From Quillaja saponaria (taxonomy: Eukaryota > Streptophyta > Magnoliopsida > Fabales > Quillajaceae), in NCBI GenBank assembly GCA_029379385.1, contig CM055614.1, positions 13,025,528-13,089,527 on the forward strand: DNA of 64,000 nt, written 5' to 3'. Position 1 is the stretch's first letter, and every line of letters begins with the position of its first letter. Shown piece by piece: positions 36,113-47,997 of the stretch. A program made the translations under genes and the position numbers. The notes beneath the pieces were generated by a model. It was not told the DNA's origin. It made no database searches and saw nothing but the letters and a program-made list of their open reading frames with translations.

Positions 36113-38444
36113 ATGGAAGAAATTGGAATAATGTGTTACATTAATGGTGAGATGCGTACTGGTTCGAACGGGCTTGAATACGATTCAGGTCCCGTTAAGT
36201 GCATTCGTGTATCCAAGCGTATTAAGTATGCAGAGTTTCATGCTCGTTTATGCAAGTCCTTAAAGGTTGATAGAAGAAGAGAGTACTTGACTATAATTTG
36301 TCAATGTCTAAGTACTATTAATAATTCAACCCACTATAGTCCAGTTGCAGTAGCTGATGATGAGGACTTGTACAGCATGTTATAGCATGCCAATGCGCAA
36401 GGCCCTGGTTTTATTTTAGAGATCTATTTACATAGGCACGCACTTCATGGTGAGTCCATGTCTCGTGTTCAGAGTCAAGGCACACTTGACCCGGTTCCTG
36501 AAAACATATTCATGGAATCCTCCACCACTAGGCAGCAATATGATCAGCTCAATTCTCATGATGCAGGAGAAGCATCAGTATCTCCTAGGCCGCATTCACC
36601 GATGAATTACTCAGAAGCTTCTGGTATAAATGATGTTATTGGCGATGGAGAAGATATCCCTGATTTGAACGTTGATCCTCATTTTAACATTGAAGTGGAT
36701 GATGATATTATCAAGGCTCCTGAAGAATATTTATTTGTCGAATATGTCCCGAATCCGTTCTACACGGACATGAACATTGCCAGGGCACGTGTAGTAAACT
36801 CTGTTATTGTTCCAAATGCACAATGGGAGTTGCATAATGAATTTTACAATGGCATGCTGTTCAACACGAAGGCCGAGTTAAAAAATACGATTAAATACTG
36901 ACACATTATGAATCACGTGGCTTTTATAGTCATTGAGTCCAAAAAGGACACATGGGATATCAGGTGCAAGCTCCACGAACAAGGTTGTAAGTGGAGATTG
37001 CGAGGACATTTTAGTAAAAGATTTGAAAAGTTTCAGATTACGAAATTGGATCTCGTTCACAGCTGTGTTTATAGCGGAATGACTCATGATCATTATAATC
37101 TGGATAAGAGGATCATTGCTGAATATATAAAAAATACTATAAATGAAAACCCCACTACATCAGTAGCTGTGTTGCTTACAATGATAAAAGATCACTTTCA
37201 TTATAGTCCAAATTTGAGCAAAATATTCAAAACGAAGAAGAAAACAATAAATCTTGTGTTTGGTAATTGGCCATCTATCTAGGCCTTCCATCATTCCTAT
37301 GTGGAAAGTATACGGGAAAATTGTTGGTTGCAACTGGTGTTGATGGTAACAATAGTTTAGTTCAAATTGCATTTGTAGTTGTTGATGAGGAGAACATAGA
37401 TAGTTGGGGATGGCTTTTAAGTTTACTTCGCATGCATGTAACGCAACGGGTGGGTATTTGCTTAATATCTGATTGTCATGCCGGGATAATTGTTGCTGCT
37501 TCAGATCCTCGGAATGGCTGGACTGAGCCTTATGGGTATCACCATTTTTGTACTAGGCATATTGCAAGTAACTTTCATAAGACCCACAAGAATATGAAAG
37601 CAAAGAATCTCCTCATCCACACTACGAGTCAAACTCAAAAATGCAAATTCGATAAATATTTTGAGAAGTTTGTTCGCTTGGACTCTGAGTATGCTGCATG
37701 GATTGGTAGAATTCCGTTGGAGCAGTGGGCATTGGCACATGACGGAGGTCACCGCTTTGACTTCATGACCACGAATTTGGGGGAGTGCATGAACAATGTC
37801 TTGAAGGTAGCGCGACAAGTCCCAATCACTGCATTGGTGCGGTTGACATTTTACCGATGTGTTAAATATTTCGTGGAACGTCGGTCGTATATTAATGCTC
37901 AGCTAAATGCTGGCAATCAATACACAATCGACATTATAGAAAAAATTCAAAATTAGGCAGAGAGAGCAGGTGGACACGAGTTGAGACAGTTTCATACCGG
38001 TTTGGGGATAATTAAAAAAAGACGCAATTTCATGGATGGCAAGCCCAAAAGGGCGTCAACCAGTATACTGTGCGTTTAAATGAAAGAACTTACACATGCA
38101 ACAAACCCTAGCAATACATTCTCCCGTGCTCATATGTTATAGCAGCTTGTGCAAACATGCATCTGAACTATAACGACTTTATTGGGGAGTGGTATAAATT
38201 GAGAAATCAGGAGCTTGTATACACTCCATAATTCAACCCAATGATGCACGATGACTATTGGCCAGAATTCCAGTTCCCCTATGTGCTTCCCGACATGTCC
38301 AAATTGCGAAAGAAGGGTAGGCTGAAAACACATCGCATTCATAATGAGATGGACATTACAGAGTCCTCGAGGCAACATAGGTGTGGTTTATGTAGGCAGG
38401 AGGGACATAATCGTAAAAATTGTCCTAACATTACACGATCTTAA
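36113..38444 (+). pseudogene. MuDR-type transposase of the MULE
   Basis: One frame runs through three stops (TAG 36383, TGA 36899, TAG 37280) and then continues in another frame. The N-terminal region is PB1-like (IMCYINGEMRTG to DDEDLYSML), followed by an acidic linker. The MuDR DNA-binding block is RCKLHEQGCKWRLRG (about 36962-37006) to DHYNLDKRIIAEYI. The catalytic core opens at 37267: where this family has an Asp in DGTHLYGKY the copy reads LPSFLCGKYTGKLL, so the first catalytic Asp is lost. The second is kept in ISDCHAGI (Asp at 37471-37473), followed by HHFCTRHIASNF. A degraded SWIM zinc motif lies at about 38090-38150. A CCHC knuckle (CGLCRQEGHNRKNC) at about 38383-38424 closes it. It would bind the terminal repeats and cut DNA, but is dead. 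Confidence 0.9.
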
Positions 38445-38741
38445 AAGACAAGTTCCATTATCGCATTCTTTACTTTAATGTAAATATAAGAGTTTTCCTA
38501 TTTATGTATTTGTTTCTAGTTTTTATTATGTAGATATTAGGCATTATGTCCCCCACATGCCATGTAAAATTATTTTCAAATTAATAAACATTATTGTTGT
38601 GTATTATTGTAATATTATTAAGAATTTTTCAAGTATTTGTCATTTTATCTAAGTCTTTCCCCATTAAATTATATCGTAACATTATTGTTGCGTATGCATA
38701 TTAACATTGTATTTGATTTGTCTTTTTTTTTATGCAGATTC

Positions 38742-40449
38742 ATGGATCTCGTTGTCCTAGTAAATCTTTCAGTCCTTAGACTACATGATAGCCATCGATC
38801 CGTTAGAGTTTTTGCGGATCACGAGGTATGTAAATAACAAATCGATTTACCTTTAATTTTTCAATTTCATTTTATTAGCGAAAATGTTCTTACTAATATG
38901 TTTTTAAAATTTTAGAGAGAGACCTATGTCCTGAGATGCCGTCGGATGGAGGCGGTGTTCGGCAGGGAGATTCTTAATAATATTAATCCTCGTGTATTGG
39001 AGTATATGACTATGACAAGTTTTGGTGGTGTGATCAGGGTGGGGTTTATTTCGCTTGATTGGCACCTTGTGACAGCTTTAGTAGAGCGATGGAGGCCGGA
39101 GACTCACACATTTCATATGCCTCACGGTGAGGCCACCATCACGCTACAGGATGTTAGTATTCTGTTCGGTTTACTTGTTGACGGTGAGCCTGTCTCTGGC
39201 CTAGTTGGTGCTGACGTCGTAACTGAGTGCGAGCGATTATTGGGAGTTGTGCCCCCTGCTACAACTGTTAAGGGTAATACATTGAAAATGAGCTGGTTAG
39301 GAATGACATTTCAGAATTTCCCAGCAGACGGTAATGACATAACAGCGCAGAGATATGCACGAGCTTATATATTACAGCTGATGGGTGGATTGTTATTCAC
39401 CAGTAAGACGAATACACATGTGCACATTTGTTTCTTAACTCTGCTGGAAAACCTATATGTCGCAGGACAATACAGTTGGGGCAGTGCTTCCCTGGCATGG
39501 TTGTACAGGGAGATGTGTTATGCCACTCACCTTGATGCTTTTGAAATTATTGGACCTTTGATATTACTTCAGGTATGAGCATGGGAGAGACTACCCTTTC
39601 TCGCACCGAGGAGGGAGACAGACATTCAGTGGGATAATCTTTGTCCTTTAGGGGCGAGGTATGTCAAATTATTAGTTTTATGCATTTTCTTATAATGTGT
39701 GGTACGTAAATGACTTGTAATTGACATTTTTAATTACTTGCAGGTGGAGAGTAAAGTTCAAAGTAACTCAAATCGGCCATAATGTGGTGTCTTGGTATAG
39801 GGAGATGCTGGACAGGATGTCAGCAGAGCAGGTAATTACAAGTTTATCTTATATCTATGTATCATTTAACATATTCATGTTGCAATGTTTTATTTATTAA
39901 AACATTGACACTGTTTTTGGATTGCAGTTCATATCACTACCATACATTGATGATGAGTTGAGACAACTGATACCAACCTATTGTTATCGAGACCAGCATA
40001 TTTGGGGTGCTAAAGTACCCTTAATTTGTTTTCATATTGTTGAGACCAGCATATTTGGGGTCCTTGGACCGTCAATATCTTATGGACATGTTGATGCTGA
40101 TGTCTGACCATCAGATGTGTATATTCCATCTCCAGCACATATGTCTCCACCTCCTTATATGGCCAGTACTTCATCTATGTATCATCAGCTTATGTCGGAC
40201 TTTGCACAGCAATCAAGCGAGGTTTTTAACTCTCCCATATCGCAGGTGCCATACTTTCAGTATGGTAGTACACCTGCATCATATGACCCGGGTATGAGTT
40301 CAGGTGTGCAAGTTGAGGAAGGATTTAGCGGTGCTGATAACATACCTCAGTCAGAAGATCTTGGTGACAGGGCTGATGTACCACCTAGGCGAAACCCAGC
40401 AAGGAGGAGAAGACCACGCCTATGTAGTACAGAGGGTCATTTTTTGTAG
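38742..40449 (+). pseudogene. Plant mobile domain gene (MAIN-like) carried by the MULE
   Basis: Exons by splice signals: 38742-38825 and 38916-about 39657 (phase 0), then about 39745-39831 and 39928-40449. The protein begins LVNLSVLRLHDSHRS; PMD blocks include HLVTALVERWRPETHTFHMP and GEATITLQDVSILFGLLVDG (about 39061-39184), YILQLMGGLLF and SLAWLYREMCYAT. The last is followed by the AWERLPFLAP block, reached only through a TGA at 39576-39578 where Trp is expected. The tail is Pro/Ser-rich and ends RRNPARRRRPRLCSTEGH, typical of PMD proteins linked to transposons. In plants, MAIN/MAIL proteins of this domain act in gene and transposon silencing; what the transposon copy does is unknown. A 19-base duplication at 39989/40041 breaks the frame in the last exon. 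Confidence 0.85.
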
Positions 40450-40997
40450 ACCAATATTGCCCGAAATCTTTATTTAAGTTTTTTAATTTTTAATTTTTGT
40501 GTTTGTTACTTGTAATGGGAAAAATCTTCCTGGTTTATGTTTTAATTTAGTTATACTTGTAAATTAGAATTTACTTTTTAATAAACAAGTAGGGGTCTAC
40601 CAAACCCCCCACCACTTCAACGTGTAAATTTTCAATTGTCTAATAATAATTATTATCTTAAATACTGAAATTATTACATAAATCTTCAAGTATTGTTTTA
40701 ATAAACATACATGCTAGCATCACTTTATAATGAAGCGTGTAATAATTAGAATGAGGTACGTAATCTTTTCATGAAATGACTACTTGTTTACTTATTTTCA
40801 ATTATAAAGCATGAAATGGACAGGCTGACATTACTTTACACTCACGCATTAAATCTTTGACTACTTTAGTATATATTTAAGTGACATTATTTTGACAATA
40901 ACAAGAAATATTTGCTTATATAAATAGAATTGGTCATCAGAGTTGAAAACATCAAACAACCGTTTCTTATTAGAAACTCACTCGATAACAAGAAAAA
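40450..40997. other. Spacer between the second and third MULE genes
   Basis: No coding frame. It contains T-rich 3'-UTR-like text after the PMD stop, and probably the promoter of the third gene (TATATAAATAGA-like word at about 40917-40928). Confidence 0.5.
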
Positions 40998-41633
40998 ATG
41001 CTAAGACAACCCTACTCACATTGTGGCTGTCATGGACGTTGTGGTGGTCACAGATCATCAACTAGAACTAGACCTGAGCCATCAACACCGAGACAACGTC
41101 TTCATGGTGTAGACAAGTATACTGATTCGAATGATGTTACATGGTATGGATTGAAAAGAGAGTTTTAATGCGTCCCTATATATTCTACCAATAGTCGAAA
41201 TATTGCCGATCATATAATGGTCGGACCAGTTACTAATGTCTCACAAGAAAATTGGGTAGTTTGGGCAAAGGAACCTGAGTACATTGGATGGTGGGAGATA
41301 AGGTGCGAGATGAAATCATATTGTAGATTACACAAGCTGTCAGTCCTAAAAGCGATATATGTAACTTTACCTCGTTCAACACAAGGTGAAATAGCACAAG
41401 TGATTGAAAGACTAAAGTCTAAAATTAACCAGATGAATCGAAGACTTAATAAGTATCATGTCTGGCATGAGGCGGCTGCTCGGCAAGACGAGTTAAGAAC
41501 TCCGACGATGGTGGAAGTTGAAATTGATGTGCAATATGAGAGCGATGATAACTTGTCTAACTACTCTGACATTGATTGTGATGATGATTTCGTTCATAAT
41601 TTTCTTCCATCGACTTTGCCAGCATGTTGTTAA
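40998..41633 (+). pseudogene. Unrecognised third MULE gene, one in-frame stop
   Basis: From the ATG at 40998 a single frame runs to TAA at 41631-41633, interrupted only by TAA at 41166-41168 (after GLKREF); 212 codons in all counting that stop. The N-terminus is Cys/His/Arg-rich (HCGCHGRCGGHRSSTRTRP). The middle has aromatic blocks (NWVVWAKEPEYIGWWEIRCE). Then comes a likely coiled coil (GEIAQVIERLKSKINQMNRR). The C-terminus is strongly acidic (YESDDNLSNYSDIDCDDDF). I do not recognise the family. A TATATAAATAGA promoter-like word lies about 70 bases upstream. It shares direction with the transposase and PMD genes and may be an accessory protein of the element. It could also be a captured host fragment. 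Confidence 0.6.
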
Positions 41634-42540
41634 ATAATGACACACATATTTATTTCATTATCGCCAATGTAATTTGATTAATATAAGTGTGTTCCATTAA
41701 TTTTTAAAATAATTTAATGTTTTTTCTTTTTACTAAATCATTTCAAATAAGTTTAAAAATTATATACTTTAAAATTAAAAAAATTTAGTAAAATTTAAAA
41801 ATTTGCAATATCATGAATTTTAAAATTTTTAAAAATATCATAAACTATAAATAAAAACATTTATGATACACTATAAAATTAAAAAATTATCAAAAAATCT
41901 TAAATTCTAAAAATACCAAATTTTAAAATTTTAAAACTGTCATACACTATAAATTTAAAATTTATCATATATTTTTAATTTCATATAATTATTATACATT
42001 TTAAAATTTTAATATATCATAAACTATAAATATATAAATTAACATATACTTTATATTGAAAAGATATCATGAATTTTAAAAATATTTATGATAAAATTAA
42101 AAAAATTTTCAAAATCTTAAATTCAAAAATTTTAAAATTATCATATACTTTAAAATTATAAAATATTATATACTATAAATTAAAAAATTACTATATATTT
42201 TAAAATTTAAATATATCATGCAATAAAAATTTAAATATATCATAAACTATAAATATACAAATTAACATATACTTTATATTTAAAAGATATCATGAATTTA
42301 AAAATATTTATGATAAAATAAAAAAAATTATTATATACTTTAAATTTATAAAATATTATATACTATAAATTAAAAAATTACTATATATTTAAAAATTTAA
42401 AAATATCATACAATAAAAATTTAAATTAAAAAATTATAATATATTTCAAAAAAAACTCATTTATAAATTATCATATAATTGAAATTTTTTTAAATTTCAA
42501 AAACCCATAAAAAAATTTACAAAACTCATGAAAAAAAAAA
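41634..42540. repeat. AT-rich tandem region of the MULE
   Basis: Very A/T-rich DNA built from TATCATAAACTATAAATAT- and ATATACTTTAAAATT-type words. A longer period is clear: 42011-42233 is repeated at 42234-about 42430 (period 223 bases), including AAATTAACATATACTTTATA in both. No gene. Confidence 0.75.
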
Positions 42541-42734
42541 TTAAATGGATCTGAAATATGAAGGGGTACATTTATTAGACGAGATGGAGTTGTAATATAG
42601 AGGAGAAGGGGAAATTATTGGAGGTTAGAAAAAATTATTGTACGTAGGTTGCAATGCTATAAATAATTTATTGTGCGAGAAAAAAATTATGAGCATCCTA
42701 TCATTGCAGAGCAAGATAAGTGCTAGGGGCCGGT

Positions 42735-42889
42735 ACGGGAGCACGTTTATTGTGCAGGGGAGTGACATAACATGATGAATCAGACCCAGAAACTATTTTT
42801 TAAAAATACAATTTTAAAATTCATTCCATTTTGACTATTAAACTAAAAAAATTATTGTATAAAAATTCTACAATTTGGACCAAACCCTC
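42735..42889 (-). repeat. Right terminal inverted repeat of the MULE
   Basis: Reverse-complement partner of 33578-33755. The outer end is GAGGGTTTGGTCCAAATTG on the minus strand. Confidence 0.82.
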
Positions 42890-43194
42890 TATTTGGATGA
42901 CCCAAGGTAGACACTGCCATTTTCAGTATTGTCGAATCACTTTTCATATATGATCTTACACTACTGTAAGTTATTGGAGAAAGTAAAATATGTTGTTATA
43001 ATGAATTTATGATAAATAAAATTTTATTATTTATTAAATTTTAATTTGTTAAATTAGGACAATTTGATTTTGCTTAGTTTGAAAATTTGGGCTAATGCAA
43101 CCGGCTATTTAGTGTACTCTTGTTTGAGTTGCAGGGAAAGGAAAAAAGCTTTAACACTAAGCCACCGCCAAAGCAATTCTTACCTTCCATTTCA
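42890..43194 (+). other. 5' flank of the dioxygenase pseudogene
   Basis: The last 96 bases match the 5' UTR/promoter block of the intact gene at 22502-22593. Beyond that similarity fades, and the MULE end lies about 300 bases upstream of the ATG. Confidence 0.6.
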
Positions 43195-44485
43195 ATGGCT
43201 GCGACCATTGCTGAATCCACCTATCTATACGACAGAGTTAAAGCCGTAAAGCAATTCGACGATTCAAAGATGGGAGTCAAAGGACTCGTTGACTCTGGCA
43301 TCGACTCCATCCCTCGCTTCTTCATTCACGCACCGGAAACTTTATCCGACCTCAAACTCACTTCACATCCCCGACCCGAATCCAAAACCTAAATCCCCAC
43401 CATCGATCTTTCAGGCGTTGACTCACCTCACCACCGTTTAACAATCGTCAACCAAATTCGACGGGCCTCTGCCGACTTGGGCTTCTTCAAGATCATCAAC
43501 CATGGAATACCGCCACAAGTTCTTGATCGTACGATTGACTCCATCAGGGCCTTTCACGAGCAACCAATGGAGATTAAAGAGCGTGTCTATGGTAGGAGTA
43601 CAGGAACTGGAGTTACATTCATGCCCAGCCTTGGCTTGGACAACTTAAAAGCCGCCAGCTGGAGGGACTCACTTCAGGTTAGGCTGGATCCCACTGTACT
43701 AGATTATTCTCAGATCCCAGAAGTCTGTAGGGACCAATTGATGGAGTGGGATCGGGACATCCAACGGCTAGGAGAGGTTTTAATGGGTTTGTTGAGTGAA
43801 GGGTTGGGATTGAATAGTGAAAGTTTGAAGGACATGTGTTGCTTAAAGAGAAGAGTGATTTTGGGGCAGTACTATCCCTACTGCCCTCAACCTGATCTGA
43901 CGGTCTGGAATGCAACTCATACGGATCCAGGGGTGTTGACGGTGTTGCAGCAGGACCATATTGGAGGTTTGCAGGTTAAGTGTAGTGAGGGTTGGGTGGA
44001 CTTGAAACCTACCCTGGGTGCTTTAGTTATTAATATTGGGGACTTAATTCGGGTAAATTTCATTTTCAATGCTACAGCTTATTAATTTTATTTATCTATA
44101 TTTTCAATGGCAAATGTAACATAAAAACTAAAGTTATATATATTCTTTACTATGATCTTGTTTGACTTAAGTATTTTTTTTATTTTTTTTCTTAAAGAAA
44201 ATGTCATTGTGACAAGGGTTAAGTGTTGTTTTTGTTTCTGATGATTTTCAATGAGGAATATGAAAGTGTTGATCACAGAGTGTTAGCAAATTCTTGCTGA
44301 GAAGCACGGGTTTCAATTGCATTTTTCTTTAACACAAGCGCAGTAGAAGTTGTGTATGGACCATTGCCAGAGCTAACGTCTCCAGAGAAGCCAGGTCGTT
44401 ACCGGCATTACACATTGAAGGAGTTTCTGGAGAAGTTCTTTACAATGGATCATGCCAAATCTTTGGCAGTTACTTAAAGCAGTGA
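43195..44485 (+). pseudogene. 2-oxoglutarate dioxygenase pseudogene (copy of 22594-23922)
   Basis: Same exon layout as the intact copy; exon 1 (43195-44052) has the same 858-base length. The iron ligands His242 and Asp244 are kept (THTDPGVLTV). It is broken by TAA at codon 66 (43390-43392, Gln in the intact copy). The last exon-1 codon is CGG in place of CAG. The intron acceptor is lost (TTTCTG at 44240 in place of TTTCAG). TGA replaces an Arg codon (Cys-stop-Glu-Ala near 44298), and a 2-base deletion before the end loses the frame (LAVT then stop). The exon-2 text starts at 44241 (MIFNEEYESVDHRV). Much of exon 1 is still open, so decay is fairly recent. Confidence 0.93.
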
Positions 44486-44878
44486 TAACAAGAAAAATAA
44501 AACAATACATGGGAACATATGATGATTGTGTAAACCATGTACAATGAAAGAAAGCAGTCAATAAGAGTCTTGCTCTTTCTATGTTTGCAACTTAGATGAA
44601 TTTATCGTAACAAATATGTCGAAATTTATCTACGCTTCAATGAAAAATAATTTCAAACAAGTTTATGATTGTTACATCGTTCACTTAATAGAGGTAAACA
44701 GTGGGTTGGGAAAAAGAAGAATGAAACCCAGGATGCCTTTTGTTTTCTGGTAAACCCTTCTACAAAATTTACAAATTTACAAATTTACAAATTTACAGGA
44801 ATAATTTGCAAAGAGTTGATCATTTAGGCTTCATGAACTAGAGGTCACTAATTTCTCACAAGCAAAAGCAATATTTTT

Positions 44879-47800
44879 TCATTCCTTCTTACCATTTCCA
44901 AACCATTCGGTCATCAAATCATCATCAGTAGAGTCAGAAAGTTCGCTAGTAGTTTCAGTATCAGCAAACCATAACTCTTCATTGATTCTCTTGCCCGAAG
45001 GGTGCATTTCCTCCTTTATAACATCACCTCCTTCGACCTTTCTATTTCTTTTTTGTGCATTCTTAGACAAATCAGTGTTACATCCATTGATAGGAAAATT
45101 TGCAATTCTCGGAGTGTCATTCAGTGACTTTGAGCAATTTTCACTCACATCCTCCACAAATCTCCACATATCTTCATCTCTGTTTCTGTTCCTTCTGTAT
45201 TTATACACGGATTGTTGATCATGAAGATCAGCACCACCACTGGAAAAATCCAACTTGCTATTCTTATGGTAGCCTTTATCTTTATGTTGAGGATGAAAAG
45301 AATATTCTGGAGCATTTGATGCCTTTGGTCGTCTGTGATCACACTTCAGACACACCATGTTTCTCCTGAAATTGATGTAGTTGCACCTACATGGGGACAG
45401 GTTTCCAATAACGTCAAATGCAATACGAAGAGCATATAGGAAACTTACTCCAAATAGTCAACAATTTTTTAAAACATGAGTGATTGCAGAAGAGATACAT
45501 TAAGAAGAACTCACGAGTCACATTCCCATTCTCCTGGATTAAGCTTCCGCTTTGGAGGCTTCTCCTTGCATTGCAAACATCTTGTGTTTTTCGCAAAGTT
45601 TAAGAAATTACATCTGTAGACGATGAAAGTCATACTTAACAACAAGAATAAAAGTCACAGAAAGCAATATACTAATAACACAAGTTACTTGTGACATATC
45701 CAGTCCCCTTTCTTCAGTGGAAGATCTCCATTCTCATGTGATTGCCTTAGTCTTTCTGGGAATAAGCCATCACAGCACAAGCACTTCCTATTTCCTGCAA
45801 AATTGAGGAAGTTGCATCTAGCAAAAGGATGTCCAACGGGAAATAAGTTTAGGATAAAGTTATAAACACTTGGCAGTGTTAAATATAATATATAAGTACA
45901 GGATTTGTAGGAAAGTACTTGGGACAAAGCCAGTCTCCTAGCTTCATTGGGATACTTTTGGGGCTATTTTCTTGATATAAATCAACTTGTGCCGATGGAA
46001 CTGTTTCAAGAGCTGTAGTATTTGGGATACTAGAGTCAACTTTAATGCTATACTGTACTACTTCTTTAAGCAGCCTTCTCAATGACTCTTTAACAATTTT
46101 GTTTAGACATGGCTTGTTCTCAACTGTACTTGTAATGGGATCAAGCCCGTATGTCAACATGATACGCATTACATCTACTGTCCTCCCACCTTCATCTTCA
46201 CGTGCCTTTACAAATGCCCTTTCACAGTCTCCCCTCAAATTGCAGGAGCTGCATACCTAGATAAAATACATTAACAGTTCATATCAGAGTCTGATAGAAG
46301 AAACAGATAATGGGATTTAGAAAAAGGAAGAGAAAATTCACTCAGATTCTAGTGTACTTTCTTATATAAATTATTTAGTACTTGATGGCCAATATTAATG
46401 GGTCATTCAACATAAGAGACAGATATTTGTAGAAAATTGCTCAGCACTTACATTTCCTTCATCAATTCCGACATGAGCTCTTAGACGCTTTCCTGAGTTG
46501 ACAACCTTCCTATCTAAGCTCGGGCAACCACATCCCGCAACAACCTGGATATCTTGTCTAGATAAAAACCTGGCAGCCAAGCATTAGAGATCATTCTAGT
46601 GCAAAAAATGTTTTCCTTGCTGTGAACCAAAAATTAGATTATTGTGCATACGCATTTTCTTTGACAATTTAAGATTTCATGATTAACCATTAAAATATCA
46701 ACTTCCATTAGAAGCAAGGAATAGCTCAACTGAGAAGGAGATATCCTGCAAAGTTGGTCCCCATAAAAGCTTTCACTTAAAACATCATTGCGTACAAACG
46801 GGGTGGGGAAGGGGGATAGGGCTCCTTTGGAGATTAGCGATTGGTCTAGTAAGGTAGGAATACCAATCGTTTTCTGCAATCTACACCAAATATGGTATTC
46901 TTTTTCTGAAAAAGGGTGAACCATTTCCTCTCTTAATTCCTTTGTTTTTCAAGAAAAAATCTCTTCTAATTCCTTATCCTAGTAAGAATGATCATTTGCT
47001 TCTAGAGAATGTAAACTGCCCCATTGGACAGCTCCTCAGCCCCAAAGGCCAACAATCTCAGATAAGTTATCTAGAAAATCGTCATTTTTTTTTTCCAGAA
47101 TCCACCATTCAATTTTTTTTCTTAATTCGAAGTTTTCTCTGTTGCATTGTGTTTATTGGAGACCCCCCTTTCTAGAACAAACCCAACAGCACCAAGAATA
47201 TGATGAATGTTCTTTCTGATCCTTTAATGAAAGTGATACGTTTCCTCTTCTTAATTGAGAAAGAAATGCAGCGCAGAAAGATTTGTCATCACCATAATCG
47301 TAAATAACTAATGAAAAAAATTTTATTCTGCGACTCAATATTGAACTGTTCATATAGGTGCCAATCCTGACTGACTGTGTCAAAAATAAAACATTTTCTG
47401 ATCTCTACCTCACATAATACTAGATTCAAACAGTTTGCCTGCATACATGGAGAAGCCATAACTAAAAGCCACAAATGTTGTATATCAAAAACAAAACTTA
47501 TGACTCCCAGAAGAAGAGCAGCAATGCAACTCGGTTCAAGTAAAATTACACCCGCACGAACCCAACACTCACCTTATAAGATTATAACGATCCCTGCCGA
47601 AGTTTAGGCACGCCGTCCGAATAAGATTCGATTCCTTCGTACCCATTTCACCATTTTGAAATGGATTTCCTTCTCCATCGAAATACCCTCTCTTCAACAA
47701 GCACTCCATTAAATTAACCCATTCGGGCCATGGATGTGAAATCCGAAAGGTAGATTTTTCAGCCTTTGCATAGACGCCTCGTTTGTATGGGTCTTCGGTT

Positions 47801-47997
47801 TCTGAAACTGATTGGGAAATTTCATTCGGGAGTTTTGAAGATTGAAGCTCTTCAACATCGTCCAAGACGAGCTCTAGCATCGTACGTGGAGCTAGAGTCT
47901 TCGTAAGACAGTGAAAGAGTGAAATGGGCGTAAAATTTGTGGAGCTTTGAAGGTGTTGAAATCTTCGCATAAAACTGCTACAAAAAAGCTTAATCAT
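44879..47997 (-). CDS. RanBP2-type zinc-finger protein, VAR3/OZ organelle family (6 exons)
   Basis: Exons on the minus strand: 47997-47573, 46569-46452, 46256-45919, 45817-45689, 45613-45515, 45386-44879; all introns GT-AG, summing to 1617 bp, 538 residues. I chose the ATG at 47997 because the in-frame text upstream has no ATG and MIKLFCSSFMRRFQHL is a basic, acid-free start suited to an organelle transit peptide. HPWPEWVNLMECLLKRGYFD is the conserved N-terminal block of plant OZ/VAR3 proteins. CSSCNLRGDCERAF (from residue 183) follows, then three RanBP2 fingers W-x-C-x2-C-x10-C-x2-C with Cys 292/295/306/309, 335/338/349/352 and 368/371/382/385. The C-terminus is hydrophilic and acidic. In this family the proteins act in chloroplast or mitochondrial RNA editing or plastid development; which organelle here is inference. 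It is convergent with the dioxygenase pseudogene. Confidence 0.92.

Larger units (their letters stand above)
33578..42889 (+). mobile_element. Mutator-like element (MULE), 9.3 kb, three genes, all decayed
   Basis: Long terminal inverted repeats bound the element: left about 33578-33755, right about 42735-42889. The shared order is GAGGGTTT, GGTCCAAATTGTAG, ATTTTTATACAA, TTTTTTAGTTTAATAG, then TTTTCAAAAAACTATTTTTG/TTTTTAAAAAATAGTTTCTG and a GGGTC(C/T)GA block. Inside, in one direction, are a MuDR-type transposase (36113-38444), a plant-mobile-domain gene (38742-40449) and an unrecognised gene (40998-41633). Each carries stops or shifts. I could not find a matching 9-bp target duplication; flanks read ...ATTTATTTG and TATTTGGAT..., which overlap only in part. 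Confidence 0.87.
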
